From the NCBI GenBank assembly GCA_944989445.1, contig CALYLW010000494.1:394004-458003 (forward strand): DNA of 64,000 bases, read 5' to 3'. Positions within the stretch are counted from its first letter, which is position 1. Each line of letters starts with the position of its first letter. The position numbers and the translations under genes are program-made. Under the pieces are notes generated by a model. The model saw only the letters and a program-made list of their open reading frames with translations, had not been told where the DNA came from and made no database searches. The DNA is from Ampullaceana balthica. Taxonomy: Eukaryota > Mollusca > Gastropoda > Lymnaeidae. Of this stretch, positions 47,301 to 54,497 are shown in pieces.

Positions 47301-48393
47301 GTGCGGACTATGACGAGGGTCAGGCCACTAGTGCGGACTATGACGAGGGTCAGGCCACTAGTGCGGACTATGACGAGGGTCAGGCCACTAGTGCGGACTA
47401 TGACGAGGGTCAGGCCACTAGTGCGGACTATGACGAGGGTCAGGCCACTAGTGCGGACTATGACGAGGGTTAGGCCACTAGTGCGGACTATGACGAGGGT
47501 CAGGCCACTAGTGCGGACTATGACGAGGGTCAGGCCACTAGTGCGGACTATGACGAGGGTCAGGCCACTAGTGCGGACTATGACGAGGGTCAGGCCACTA
47601 GTGCGGACTATGACGAGGGTCAGGCCACTAGTGCGGACTATGACGAGGGTCAGGCCACTAGTGCGGACTATGACGAGGGTCAGGCCACTAGTGCGGACTA
47701 TGACGAGGGTCAGGCCACTAGTGCGGACTATGACGAGGGTCAGGCCACTAGTGCGGACTATGACGAGGGTCAGGCCACTAGTGCGGACTATGACGAGGGT
47801 CAGGCCACTAGTGCGGACTATGACGAGGGCCAGGCCACTAGTGCGGACTATGACGAGGGTCAGGCCACTAGTGCAGACTATGACGAGGGTCAGGCCACTA
47901 GTGCCGACTATGACGAGGGTCAGTTGAAACAGATCTGACTGTCCACTAAGTGGTTCTTCATTTAACACGTGAAGAAATTTAAATTTTAAAAAAATGTTGT
48001 CACCCGATTCATCCAAATTTTATTTTAAAATTTTAAACATGATTTCAGTAAAGTAAATGGACCACGTCTCATTTAAAAATATAACAATAATAATTAGCGA
48101 CATATCCAGTGGATCAGTGATTGCTAATAACGGATCGACGAATGTTGATGACAGGATCTGTGGATGAATCCATGGACTTCCGCTGGGCATGACGGGTGTC
48201 AAGGGGAGAAAGTCAAATCTACTAAAGGCTAACATCCGTATAATAACTCACCTGTCCGTTCCCGAACCGGCCTTGAGTCTCGACCTTTGTGATGACCTTG
48301 AGCCTGCCAAGGTCGATCTGTAGGTACTCGTAGACATTCTCTTCAATCTGTCGGCGAGGACACCAGGCACCGCCCTTTTTCTCGTGACGTATC
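25994..48393 (-). CDS. DDR: Discoidin-domain receptor tyrosine kinase (DDR1/DDR2-like), 13 exons, 5' end missing
   Basis: A collagen-binding single-pass receptor tyrosine kinase. Exons, in transcript order, are 48393-48252, 40945-40856, 39435-39288, 37327-37239, 35929-35744, 35079-34830, 34545-34324, 33198-32803, 29198-28885, 28499-28369, 27498-27301, 26991-26757 and 26326-25994. All introns are GT-AG and all phases agree, giving about 910 residues. Order of domains: discoidin domain (about 1-127, start missing), DS-like domain (128-302), Thr/Pro-rich stalk (303-395), transmembrane helix (about 400-423), juxtamembrane region with several Tyr motifs, kinase (about 600-890). Kinase landmarks [21 protein letters not shown] and an activation loop with SSDYYR are present, so it should be active. 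The family uses delayed collagen-triggered autophosphorylation. Signal peptide and first discoidin residues were not found in the window up to 64000. The introns hold many minisatellites. Confidence 0.95.
26596..26756 (-). repeat. 28-nt minisatellite abutting a splice donor
   Basis: About six units (CATACTTGTCTGCTGTCAAC plus ATTCCCAC on the + strand) lie immediately inside the intron after exon L. Each carries AAGTATGG, the same as positions +3 to +10 of the real donor (GTAAGTATGG), but GT is replaced by AC in every copy. Confidence 0.92.
26757..26991 (-). CDS. DDR: DDR exon L: kinase catalytic and activation loops
   Basis: 235 nt after CCATAAG; donor GTAAGT. It reads [32 protein letters not shown] (catalytic HRD), ISDFGMSR (metal-binding DFG), then the activation loop [13 protein letters not shown] and [14 protein letters not shown]. 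The tyrosines in SSDYYR align with the DDR autophosphorylation sites. A 28-nt minisatellite starts right at the donor. Confidence 0.97.
27301..27498 (-). CDS. DDR: DDR exon K: kinase N-lobe, alpha-C helix to hinge
   Basis: 198 nt after TTCTATCAG; donor GTACAT. It reads [20 protein letters not shown] (alpha-C Glu in KEI), [20 protein letters not shown] (hinge) and [10 protein letters not shown]. These match DDR kinases closely. Split codons at both ends fit the neighbours. Confidence 0.96.
27603..27885 (+). mobile_element. Possible solo LTR end with Ty1/copia-like primer-binding site
   Basis: A segment starting TGTGTTGTTGTGTTGAC and ending near 27852 (AAGACCA) is followed by TTACATGGTATCAG (27871-27884), which resembles the initiator-tRNA primer-binding site of Ty1/copia elements. 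No gag or pol is present. It lies in the intron between exons J and K. Weak evidence. Confidence 0.3.
28060..28338 (+). repeat. 25-nt minisatellite, ~11 copies
   Basis: Units of AAAACCAAACATATTTTCCT plus ATCTT, nearly perfect (the first two have CCTAAC in place of CCAAAC). Intronic, 31 nt from exon J. Confidence 0.93.
28369..28499 (-). CDS. DDR: DDR exon J: kinase N-lobe
   Basis: 131 nt after TCTGAAG; donor GTTAGG. It begins VHLCEA directly after GEGQFGE, and contains [17 protein letters not shown] with the ATP-binding lysine (AVK). A 25-nt minisatellite fills the adjacent intron at 28060-28338 on its 3' side. Confidence 0.95.
28500..28884 (-). other. DDR intron I-J
   Basis: Unique AT-rich intron, no element recognised. 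Confidence 0.7.
28885..29198 (-). CDS. DDR: DDR exon I: juxtamembrane region and glycine loop
   Basis: 314 nt after CTCTTTAG; donor GTAATT. It reads [13 protein letters not shown], then [32 protein letters not shown], and ends in the kinase nucleotide-binding loop [11 protein letters not shown]. The order YA.ADIVN...G.N.Y.VP before the kinase is the same as in vertebrate DDR2. The Tyr residues are plausible phospho-docking sites (inference). Confidence 0.95.
29588..29718 (+). repeat. 25-nt minisatellite, 5 copies
   Basis: Perfect units of TTTGAGTTGTAATGTGAGAA plus ACATG in DDR intron H-I. Confidence 0.93.
29826..30168. mobile_element. Palindromic element with one arm expanded as a 23-nt tandem repeat
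   Basis: The left end AAAACACTTTCGTATAAC is mirrored by GTTATACGAAAGTGTTTT at the right end. Inside, the left arm has two copies of a unit (CATAGAGTACATATAAGT..) and the right arm about twelve copies of its reverse complement, ACTTATATGTACTCTATGTT. It looks like a foldback MITE whose right arm has expanded. Confidence 0.8.
31547..31965. mobile_element. piggyBac-type MITE (TTAA target)
   Basis: Both ends are flanked by TTAA (31543-31546, 31966-31969). The left end CTCATTAGCTCCTGATG and the reverse complement of the right end, CTCAATAGCTCCTGAAG, match at 15 of 17 positions. 419 bp, non-coding. TTAA duplication is the hallmark of piggyBac-superfamily transposition. Confidence 0.82.
32203..32286 (-). 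CDS. DDR: Candidate juxtamembrane cassette exon of DDR (84 nt)
   Basis: An 84-nt open segment lies between exons H and I. On the - strand it follows a strong pyrimidine tract and AG (TTTCTTGTTTGTCC...TTTAG) and ends at GAGACAG|GTTGTT. It has the same phase (1-1) as the flanking junction, so including it would add 28 residues ([12 protein letters not shown] ... PPTVIETG) without a frame change. Vertebrate DDR1 also has an alternatively spliced juxtamembrane segment. The donor is poor (GTTGTT), so it may be rarely used or not an exon. Confidence 0.35.
32803..33198 (-). CDS. DDR: DDR exon H: transmembrane helix and cytosolic juxtamembrane region
   Basis: 396 nt after TTTTACAG; begins [20 protein letters not shown], followed by the hydrophobic helix [20 protein letters not shown] plus IFFC, then the basic stop-transfer RHKRRK. 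The cytosolic part contains [20 protein letters not shown] and [13 protein letters not shown]. The donor is GTAGAC, weaker than the others. The ending base joins in frame to exon I (or to the candidate cassette exon at 32203-32286). Confidence 0.93.
33225..33865 (-). pseudogene. LINE (non-LTR retrotransposon) 3' end, reverse-transcriptase C-terminus
   Basis: 5'-truncated copy on the same strand as DDR, in intron G-H. It reads [54 protein letters not shown], and after an in-frame stop near 33411, [20 protein letters not shown] and FKSLIKMQD plus stop. This is the usual end of ORF2 in CR1/L2/Jockey-like LINEs. A GATAA-rich 3' tail lies at about 33230-33245, only 30 nt from the exon H acceptor. 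Truncation and the stop make it inactive. Confidence 0.88.
33866..34323 (-). other. DDR intron G-H, unique part
   Basis: AT-rich, nothing recognised. Confidence 0.65.
34324..34545 (-). CDS. DDR: DDR exon G: extracellular stalk
   Basis: 222 nt between acceptor TGTCTGCAG and donor GTAAGA; split codons at both ends. It reads [20 protein letters not shown], then Gly/Ser/Asp-rich sequence ending QVDEGS. Low-complexity, Thr/Pro-rich and probably O-glycosylated, with one N-glycosylation motif (NFT). It corresponds to the extracellular juxtamembrane stalk of DDRs. Confidence 0.9.
34830..35079 (-). CDS. DDR: DDR exon F: DS-like domain, C-terminal part
   Basis: 250 nt, starts phase 0 after AAATTTCAG and ends in a split Ile codon before GTAAGT. 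It reads [16 protein letters not shown], then [42 protein letters not shown] and the W.M.SE.TF ending are the standard close of the DDR ectodomain globule. Confidence 0.95.
35133..35321 (+). repeat. 16-nt minisatellite, ~11 copies
   Basis: The unit CTTGTATTTTGTACAT is repeated in DDR intron E-F, about 55 nt upstream of the exon F acceptor. Open frames on both strands are spurious. Confidence 0.94.
35322..35743 (-). other. DDR intron E-F, unique part
   Basis: Nothing recognised. Confidence 0.65.
35744..35929 (-). CDS. DDR: DDR exon E: DS-like domain
   Basis: 186 nt, phase 0 at both ends; acceptor TGTGTAG, donor GTAAAT. It reads [50 protein letters not shown] and Y.WVGW...I...F.FD..RNF are diagnostic for DDRs. 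NFS is a possible N-glycosylation site. Confidence 0.96.
36096..36309 (+). repeat. 13-nt minisatellite, ~16 copies
   Basis: Perfect repetition of TAACAACTACAGG in DDR intron D-E. On the + strand each unit makes CAGGTAAC, a donor-like string, but the gene is on the - strand. Confidence 0.95.
36408..37238 (-). repeat. Tandem array of exon-end plus 5' splice sites (28 copies)
   Basis: On the - strand each unit holds TATGATGGTACTGTTGAG|GT, i.e. the last bases of exon D followed by GTAAGT. Twenty 29-nt units (acceptor-proximal exon copy included, 36682-37261) are followed downstream by eight 35-nt units (36408-36681) with an extra AAAGCTGG-type spacer. All donors are GTAAGT except one (near 36653) mutated to ATAAGT. 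The first donor, at 37238, is the productive one. Confidence 0.95.
37239..37327 (-). CDS. DDR: DDR exon D: start of the DS-like domain; its 3' end seeds a splice-donor array
   Basis: 89 nt after acceptor TATTCTCAG; reads [20 protein letters not shown] then TYDGTVE, ending phase 0 at GAG|GTAAGT. LVSY.MP.G and TYDG are typical of the DDR DS-like domain. The last 20 exonic bases plus the donor are the unit of the tandem array at 36408-37238, so this donor is followed by 27 further copies (26 of them with an intact GT). Confidence 0.92.
37394..37608 (+). mobile_element. tRNA-derived SINE
   Basis: The 5' part is tRNA-like: GGTGGTCTCGCGGTAGCACG (A-box region) and, about 45 nt on, CACGGGTTCTAGCCTCGATA (B-box region). 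A tRNA-unrelated body follows (CTACTTCACAGGCCCCATAG) and the 3' end is TTATTTATTTATTTTTATTG. It lies antisense in DDR intron C-D. Confidence 0.8.
38563..39244 (+). repeat. 19-nt minisatellite, ~36 copies
   Basis: The unit TACACAACATACAAGTTAG shows many small variants in its left half (ACAAAACAT, AACAATAT) and is homogeneous with CTAG variants in its right half. Confidence 0.93.
39288..39435 (-). CDS. DDR: DDR exon C: discoidin domain, C-terminal part
   Basis: 148 nt, starts phase 0 after CCCCTCAG and ends in a split Asp codon before GTGAGT. It reads [32 protein letters not shown] and [13 protein letters not shown]. The conserved RFIP and CMRVE.YGC with the closing cysteine end the discoidin domain. 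The 19-nt minisatellite at 38563-39244 lies 43 nt into the following intron. Confidence 0.95.
39755..39838. mobile_element. One-ended remnant of the TTAATCG hAT-type element
   Basis: TTTTAATCGATTGAAAG and AATTTAATCGATTAAAATTT lead to an end GCAGCCCTA, matching the right end of the element at 2685-3514. The other end is absent. Confidence 0.55.
40409..40735 (+). repeat. 27-nt minisatellite, 12 copies
   Basis: Units of AATGCCAGTCTCACCAACAA plus CAACAGC. As 27 is a multiple of three and the unit has no stops, both strands stay open (MPVSPTTTA repeats on +). It is intronic to DDR and has no independent gene signal, so it is not called coding. Confidence 0.93.
40856..40945 (-). CDS. DDR: DDR exon B: discoidin domain, middle
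   Basis: 90 nt, phase 0 at both ends; acceptor TTCTCAG, donor GTAAGT. It reads [20 protein letters not shown] then [10 protein letters not shown]. The pattern of strand, basic/acidic loop and W matches the DDR discoidin core (KEF...Y.L.YSRDG..W). Confidence 0.92.
41190..46076 (+). repeat. 4.9 kb minisatellite of a 17-nt unit (~287 copies) with sequence zones
   Basis: Zones along the array: CGCACTCCGTCTGCACA (41200-41930), CACACTCCGTCTGCACA (41931-42222), two units with TGCATACACACTCCGT, three with CTACATACACACTCCGT, then CTACATACACACTCTGT to the end with TATACA variants and, after about 45060, CATACATACT variants. The unit lacks stops in all + frames and 51 nt closes the frame cycle, so open frames of over 1600 codons appear. 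No transcription or coding evidence exists; it is inside DDR intron A-B. Confidence 0.97.
46077..46829. other. Unique sequence in DDR intron A-B, with a GC/CpG-richer block
   Basis: Mostly unique. About 46380-46680 is richer in CpG than its surroundings and has a 77-codon - strand frame of unknown meaning. 46690-46829 holds degenerate GTAAGTGAA/AACACCT units that look like precursors of the following 16-nt array. Confidence 0.5.
46830..47216 (+). repeat. 16-nt minisatellite, ~24 copies
   Basis: The unit AAATAAGTAAAAACCT, with a block of AAGTAAACACCT variants in the right third and two near 46880. Confidence 0.95.
47259..47923 (+). repeat. 30-nt minisatellite, 22 near-identical copies
   Basis: Units of GTCAGGCCACTAGTGCGGAC plus TATGACGAGG differ at only a few positions (near 47471, 47830, 47875, 47904). 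A unit of 30 nt without stops gives long frames on both strands ([10 protein letters not shown] on +); judged spurious. Confidence 0.96.
48252..48393 (-). CDS. DDR: DDR exon A: discoidin domain, N-terminal part
   Basis: The acceptor CATTTCAG precedes 48393 and the donor GTGAGT follows 48252. It starts with one base of a split codon, then [26 protein letters not shown] and [23 protein letters not shown] and TQGR are hallmarks of DDR discoidin domains, which form the collagen-binding beta-barrel. The upstream part of the domain must be on an earlier exon. Confidence 0.93.
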
Positions 48394-48436
48394 CTGAAAT
48401 GACCAATGGAGGCGACTCTTTGGTTATGTGACTTAA

Positions 48437-48880
48437 TGGGACGATATAGTCACAGAGAGTGGGACGATATAGTCACAGAGAGTGGGACGATATAGTCACA
48501 GAGAGTGGGACGATATAGTCACAGAGAGTGGGACGATATAGTCACAGAGAGTGGGACGATATAGTCACAGAGAGTGGGACGATATAGTCACAGAGAGTGG
48601 GACGATATAGTCACAGAGAGTGGGACGATATAGTCACAGAGAGTGGGACGATATAGTCACAGAGAGTGGGACGATATAGTCACAGAGAGTGGGACGATAT
48701 AGTCACAGAGAGTGGGACGATATAGTCACAGAGAGTGGGACGATATAGTCACAGAGAGTGGGACGATATAGTCACAGAGAGTGGGACGATATAGTCACAG
48801 AGAGTGGGACGATATAGTCACAGAGAGTGGGACGATATAGTCACAGAGAGTGGGACGATATAGTCACAGAGAGTGGGACG
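48437..48880 (+). repeat. 23-nt minisatellite, ~19 copies
   Basis: Perfect units GGGACGATATAGTCACAGAG plus AGT start 44 nt upstream of the DDR exon A acceptor. Confidence 0.96.
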
Positions 48881-48890
48881 GTGGATGGCA

Positions 48891-49975
48891 AACATACAAT
48901 ACGATTGGGAGATGACATACAATACGATTGGGAGATGACATACAATACGATTGGGAGCTAACATACAGTACGATTGGGAGATGACATACAATACGATTGG
49001 GAGCTTACATACAGTACGATTGGGAGATGACATACAATACGATTGGGAGATGACATACAATACGATTGGGAGATGACATACAATACGATTGGGAGATGAC
49101 ATACAATACGATTGGGAGCTAACATACAGTACGATTGGGAGATGACATACAATACGATTGGGAGATGACATACAATACGATTGGGAGTTGACATACAATA
49201 CGATTGGGAGTTGACATACAATACGATTGGGAGCTAACATACAGTACGATTGGGAGATGACATACAATACGATTGGGAGCTAACATACAATACGATTGGG
49301 AGCTAACATACAATACGATTGGGAGTTAACATACAATACGATTGGGAGATGACATACAATACGATTGGGAGCTAACATACAGTACGATTGGGAGATGACA
49401 TACAATACGATTGGGAGCTAACATACAATACGATTGGGAGATGACATACAATACGATTGGGAGCTAACATACAATACGATTGGGAGCTAACATACAATAC
49501 GATTGGGAGTTAACATACAATACGATTGGGAGATGACATACAATACGATTGGGAGTTGACATACAATACGATTGGGAGATGACATACAATACTTTTGGAG
49601 ATGACATACAATACGATTGGGAGCTAACATACAATACGATTGGGAGATGACATACAATACGATTGGGAGATGACATACAATAAGATTGGGAACTAACATA
49701 CAATACGATTGGGAGAGAACATACAATACGATTGGGAGATGACATACAATACGATTGGGAGCTAACATACAATACGATTGGGAGATGACATACAATACGA
49801 TTGGGAGCTAACATACAATACGATTGGGAGCTAACATACAATACGATTGGGAGATGACATACAATAAGATTGGGAACTAACATACAATACGATTGGGAGA
49901 TGACATACAATAAGATTGGGAACTAACATACAATACGATTGGGAGATGACATACAATACGATACGGAGCTGACAT
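48891..49975 (+). repeat. 23-nt minisatellite, ~47 copies, with three main variants
   Basis: The unit is ACATACAATACGATTGGGAG plus ATG, CTA or TTG. The variants are interspersed; a few units have CAGTACG or CAATAAG. It directly follows another 23-nt array of unrelated sequence. Confidence 0.95.
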
Positions 49976-50680
49976 ACTGATAAACATATTTAAATATATT
50001 GTTATGACTGGCGCTAAGTAGAAATAACCTAATAAGAATGATAATAGAGATGACTATACAAGGGCAGACAGCTATAAGAGAGCACATGATTATGCTAGGG
50101 CAGACAGCTATAATAGGACAGATGACTATGCCAGGGCTGATAGATATAATAGAGCACATGATTATGCCAGGGCAGATAGCTATAATTGTACTGTTAATAC
50201 TCAAGATGCTCTGCACACGCGTCATTCATCCGAACTGATCCCAAACACGGGCCATTGAGATTATGTCTATCTCACACAAACACACACAATGAACACATGC
50301 ACACAAACACCCACAAAGAACACATGCACACAAACACCCACAAAGAACACACGTACTTACACTCGCAACCCCCCGCCCCACACACACACACACGCCTTTC
50401 TCAAGCCCAGCATTCTCATAAAACTAAAGGACCAAAGAGATGAAAGGGAGGTAAGCTCATCCTAAAACCCCTTGGAGCAACTGATTAGAAATCTTAACAT
50501 GGGCTATAACTCTTTGCCGTTAAAAAAAAGGACTAAAATAGCCGGGCACCTTAGTATACGATCAAGAAAAGACTTGCAATCTCAGTGTTTATCTCGTGTT
50601 AGCTGGCCCGTGGTTGGTGGTTGTTTTGGGGGGGGGGTGAGGGGATTTTAAACTATTTTATCCTAATGGATAACAATAGC
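49976..50680. other. Unique sequence with small imperfect repeats
   Basis: 50040-50190 holds imperfect ~36-nt repeats (AGAGCACATGATTATGC, CAGGGCAGATAGCTATAAT). 50270-50350 holds three units like AACACATGCACACAAACACC. No gene recognised. Confidence 0.55.
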
Positions 50681-50681
50681 G

Positions 50682-50742
50682 AGAGAGAGATGGAAAGAGA
50701 GAGAGAGAGAGAGAGTGGGTGGAGATGGAAAGAGAGAGAGAG
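50682..50742 (+). repeat. (GA)n-rich tract
   Basis: AGAGAGAG runs with GTGGGTGGAGATGGAA interruption, adjoining a MITE. Confidence 0.8.
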
Positions 50743-50749
50743 AATAGAC

Positions 50750-50937
50750 CAGAGGTTGCGAAACTGCGGCTCTTCTGGTTCACATTGCGACTCGCGTACA
50801 ATTTATGAAAGATATGTTGGAAGGATAACTGAGAGATTTCCAGTCCAGGTTTAATAATCCACATAGCTTCAATGCGGCTCTCACTAATGTTTTTATATGT
50901 TAAAATAGCTCTGTTACCACAGGTCTGGCCGCCCCTG
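50750..50937. mobile_element. hAT-type MITE (CAGGGGTGGCCAAAC family), copy 2
   Basis: Left end CAGAGGTTGCGAAACTGCGG, right end GGTCTGGCCGCCCCTG; body alignable to 18132-18339 (CACATTGCGACTCGCGTACA). The left flank GAATAGAC (50742-50749) matches 6 of 8 with GAGTAAAC, which is reconstructed by removing the next element (50938-50941 joined to 51580-51583). Confidence 0.82.
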
Positions 50938-50941
50938 GAGT

Positions 50942-51571
50942 CAGGGGCGGATTAAGACTGCACGGGGCCCCTGGCTGCATTTCAAACTGGGGCCCTATCC
51001 AGCCAGCGTCCCTTTAAATAAAATGATTGCTAGCAGTAGCAGCTAATATAAGACTGTAACTTGTAACTAAATAGTTCTTATACTTTGTCTGTACTACGTC
51101 ATCTACCTTCCCAGCCAAAAAGATTATTATGAAGAAAAAAAAACACGAATACGAAGAAATAACTGTTTACCGGTATCCTAATATGACAATTTAAAAAAAA
51201 AGACAAATGAAAATTAAAAAAGTAATTCCCCCAGCGGGAATCGATCGCGTGACAGCTTGAACAGCCAGCCGAGTTTCTACCACAAGACCACACGAACTTA
51301 ATAAAGGATAAAAATTAAAAATATATATATAATATTCTTTAATATTTTCTCTTATTGAGCCTTTAATATCAGGTTTTTATAAAATCGGGTCCGAATAGCG
51401 ATCAGATTAATAGATACGATTTTATTAATTTATTTAATTTATGATATTTTCGGGAATTCATGCAAACATTTGTCCACCTTTATTATAAAATATACTAAAT
51501 TTGGGGGCCCCTAAATTATCGGGGGCCCCTGGCTTTAGCCCGTTCAGCCCGCCCCCCTTAATCCGCCATAG
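50942..51571. mobile_element. TIR element with GGCGGATTAAG ends and perfect 8-bp duplication
   Basis: The left end CAGGGGCGGATTAAG and the right end CTTAATCCGCCATAG are inverted; both are followed inward by GGGGCCCCTGGC blocks. Perfect 8-bp flanks CCTGGAGT (50934-50941 and 51572-51579) point to hAT-type transposition. It contains a tRNA-like sequence at 51228-51297. Confidence 0.85.
51228..51297 (-). tRNA. tRNA-like sequence (probable tRNA-derived SINE head or pseudogene)
   Basis: On the - strand: GTGTGGTCTTGTGGTAGAAA (A-box-like TGTGGTAGAAACTCGG), an anticodon-arm-like GGCTGTTCAAGCT and GCGATCGATTCCCGC (B-box-like). The arms do not all pair, so a working tRNA is unlikely. Confidence 0.45.
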
Positions 51572-51961
51572 CCTGGAGTAAACGAATGAGGGAGAACAAT
51601 TGTGCGGACAAAAAAACACAAAAAACTTCTGCTCTGTAGTATACAGTTTCTTCATTGTCAGTAAAATTAGAATCATTGACTTTTTTAGATAAAATACTTA
51701 TAACAACAGTTCATATAACCACCAACCATCTCTCTGACCTTCTGTTATTAATAGAAAAATCCCAGATGTCACTATGGGCTGTATGTTCATTTCCTGTACA
51801 TGAGCTTATCGTCAGCTTTTCCTATTTCCGTCAGTGGAATCAACCCCATCCCCCACCCCCACCCACGCACACCAAATGAGTCTCGGAATCTTGGAGAGTC
51901 TCCGTTGTACTGCCATCAACACGTGGGGCAGCGGAACCAAAAACTGAAACACACAACGGCA

Positions 51962-52306
51962 TATTACACACAACACATGTCAACACAAAATATTACACAC
52001 AACACATGTCAACACAAAATATTACACACAACACATGTCAACACAAAATATTACACACAACACATGTCAACACAAAATATTACACACAACACATGTCAAC
52101 ACAAAATATTACACACAACACATGTCAACACAAAATATTACACACAACACATGTCAACACAAAATATTACACACAACACATGTCAACACAAAATATTACA
52201 CACAACACATGTCAACACAAAATATTACACACAACACATGTCAACACAAAATATTACACACAACACATGTCAACACAAAATATTACACACAACACATGTC
52301 AACACA
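51962..52306 (+). repeat. 29-nt minisatellite, ~12 copies
   Basis: Units of ACACAACACATGTCAACACA plus AAATATTAC, almost perfect. Frames across it are spurious. Confidence 0.95.
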
Positions 52307-52603
52307 ACTTCAACAAAAACGACAAGAATATTTCGGGTCACTTCAAACAACGTCAAAGCGAATTAGAACGTCACTGACATGCGCACACGACTTTCCCGTA
52401 CCCAAGATGTAGAGGAATTCTAAATGCTGTCAAAGATTTTATTTTAATAATGAAAGCTGGGCGACAGGTTACCGTAAGATTTTAGACAGGGCCATTGTGG
52501 GGCAGCAGAGGTATAAGTTGTAAGCACATATTTAAAAGGCAATAACGAAAGTAGAACGAAGACTGGTGTAGGACGATCACAGAGGGTGCTATGTCGATGG
52601 GAA
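52307..52603. other. Unique sequence
   Basis: Nothing recognised. Confidence 0.6.
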
Positions 52604-52884
52604 ACATGACTATCATTGGCCAGGGTGAGCATGACTATCATTGGCCAGGGTGAGCATGACTATCATTGGCCAGGGTGAGCATGACTATCATTGGCCAGGG
52701 TGAGCATGACTATCATTGGCCAGGGTGAGCATGACTATCATTGGCCAGGGTGAGCATGACTATCATTGGCCAGGGTGAGCATGACTATCATTGGCCAGGG
52801 TGAGCATGACTATCATTGGCCAGGGTGAGCATGACTATCATTGATTGGCCAGGGTGAGCATGACTATCATTGGCCAGGGTGAGC
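52604..52884 (+). repeat. 25-nt minisatellite, ~11 copies
   Basis: Units of GAGCATGACTATCATTGGCC plus AGGGT; one unit (near 52840) has a 4-nt insertion (ATTG). Confidence 0.94.
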
Positions 52885-53149
52885 AATGATTCAATGTTGT
52901 TGGAAAAATTTCCGTCCCCTCTGAAACAAAGATAATGAATTATTTGAGATCCCCTGTACTCTTGTCGATCCCCTTGGTACCTCCGAACGAGAATCCCAAA
53001 GTCCCTATGATAACTCAAGCCATAAATCCATCCAGCCCTCTGCTAATCTCGTCTTGACTCACATGGCACGAGCAAGACTCTCGTGTCTACTCGGTGCTGG
53101 CACTTTCATGACTTTAGTCGACCAAACAGAACATCTCGTATAATGTGTC
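52885..53149. other. Unique sequence
   Basis: Nothing recognised. Confidence 0.6.
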
Positions 53150-53278
53150 CCAGAACATGTCAGAGAACACACCACAGAACATGTCAGAGAACACGACACA
53201 GAACATGTCAGAGGACATGCCACTAAACATGTCACAGAACATGTCAGAGAGCACGTCACATAACATGTCAGAACACGT
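53150..53278 (+). repeat. Degenerate ~22-nt repeat
   Basis: About six imperfect units of AGAACATGTCAGAGAACAC. On the - strand they give Cys/Thr-rich spurious frames. Confidence 0.8.
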
Positions 53279-54420
53279 CGTGACAGATTGAAGTAAGACA
53301 AAGTATCGAGAGGTATCTTTCCTGGTATCCAATGCCATGAAGAGCTCTCATGCTGTAACCAGCAGGTACTGTCACACAGGTGGCCGGGCATGGGCCCTCA
53401 CAACCATCACCATCGTCAGTGACGCCCCTGATTAGCCCCGCTCTAAAATAAAGCATCCTATCCCGTTGTCCTCCCACACTATCACGTAACAGCCATTTTC
53501 CGTTACCTCACCATCAGATGGTGCCGACTAAGATAGGCATATAACATCATCTCTGCAGGGGAGCTCATTCTTTTAACTAAGCCCTCACATCGGTGAGCGT
53601 TAAGAGTAGCGCGCCCCTGATCTATCTCTTCCCCCTAAACACCCCCCCCCCACATCAGCTGTGCTTTGAAACACTAAAAATACCGTGGCACTAATGTTAT
53701 AATCTTAAATTGCCATTAGCCAATAAACTCACCGGGCGAGACCCCCCTACTCATACCACGAAATGGTGTAGTAAAACATTGCACGCCGTTGTGCGAAGAT
53801 GGTGCGCACGCGATCGCAACAAAGCTTGTCAAGCGAAGCCGTTACGTGGGGTAGCACACGAGAGATAGCACAATTACGTTAGAATAAGTTACAGTCTGGG
53901 GAGGAATTTACGGCTGGAATAAATCTGATAGAGAATATAGTTTGAACTTAAATAACGCACGGGGAGGGGGGGGCTATGAAGGAATAATGTTACTCCTTGT
54001 ATAAGTCTTTAAGTCTTAAATATTGGATAGCGGCACTCGTGCACTCACAAATCCTGGTTGAGGCGATGGTGAGGGTATTATTATTAGGGGATTAGGAGAG
54101 CGAGGATCAGACGCGAACGGCAACCTAATTTTTTTTTAAACTCGTTAGAAGAAAAGAAAAATTGTAATCACTTCAAAGACAGCATTATTTTTAAGACAGG
54201 TCATTAAAGTTGTTTGGTATCTACCCCCAGCCCCCTCCAAACCCCCGAGGATGATGGACACAGAGAGAAGTCCCTTGGAGTGCGTTCGTCCAAAACAACA
54301 GCACTAAAATTATGTGACGGTCTTTCCAGGTCCTTGAGACTGTGGGACGGTCAGAAATGCGTTTTATCAGAGTATTAATTATTTTTTAGTTTATTTATTT
54401 ATGTAAGCTAAGTGTTAAAG
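53279..54420. other. Unique sequence upstream of the known DDR exons
   Basis: Searched by eye on the - strand for the missing DDR signal peptide and first discoidin exon (expected ALGM-like and ASS-like motifs); none found. No other gene recognised. Confidence 0.5.
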
Positions 54421-54497
54421 ATGAGATCACGTTGTGCATGATACACTAGCAATTAGCATGGATCACGTTGTGCATGATGCACTAGCAATTAGCATGG
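54421..54497 (+). repeat. 36-nt duplication
   Basis: GATCACGTTGTGCATGATAC plus ACTAGCAATTAGCATG occurs twice, one base changed (GATAC/GATGC). Confidence 0.85.

Larger units (their letters stand above)
40946..48251 (-). other. DDR intron A-B (7.3 kb), mostly minisatellite
   Basis: About 80% is made of three arrays: 41190-46076 (17 nt), 46830-47216 (16 nt) and 47259-47923 (30 nt). The rest, about 46077-46829 and 47924-48251, is unique sequence with no recognised gene. Confidence 0.85.

Noticed and set aside
47201..48016. 271- and 231-codon frames on opposite strands
   Set aside because: A 30-nt unit without stops keeps both strands open; no start context, splice context or homology.
48891..49975. 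Repeat-spacer structure resembling CRISPR
   Set aside because: The 23-nt units are contiguous with only 3-nt variation, so it is a minisatellite.
53268..53477. Cys-containing - strand frame considered as the missing first DDR exon
   Set aside because: The cysteine pattern (GCEGPCPATC) does not match a discoidin domain start and there is no signal peptide or well-placed donor in phase.
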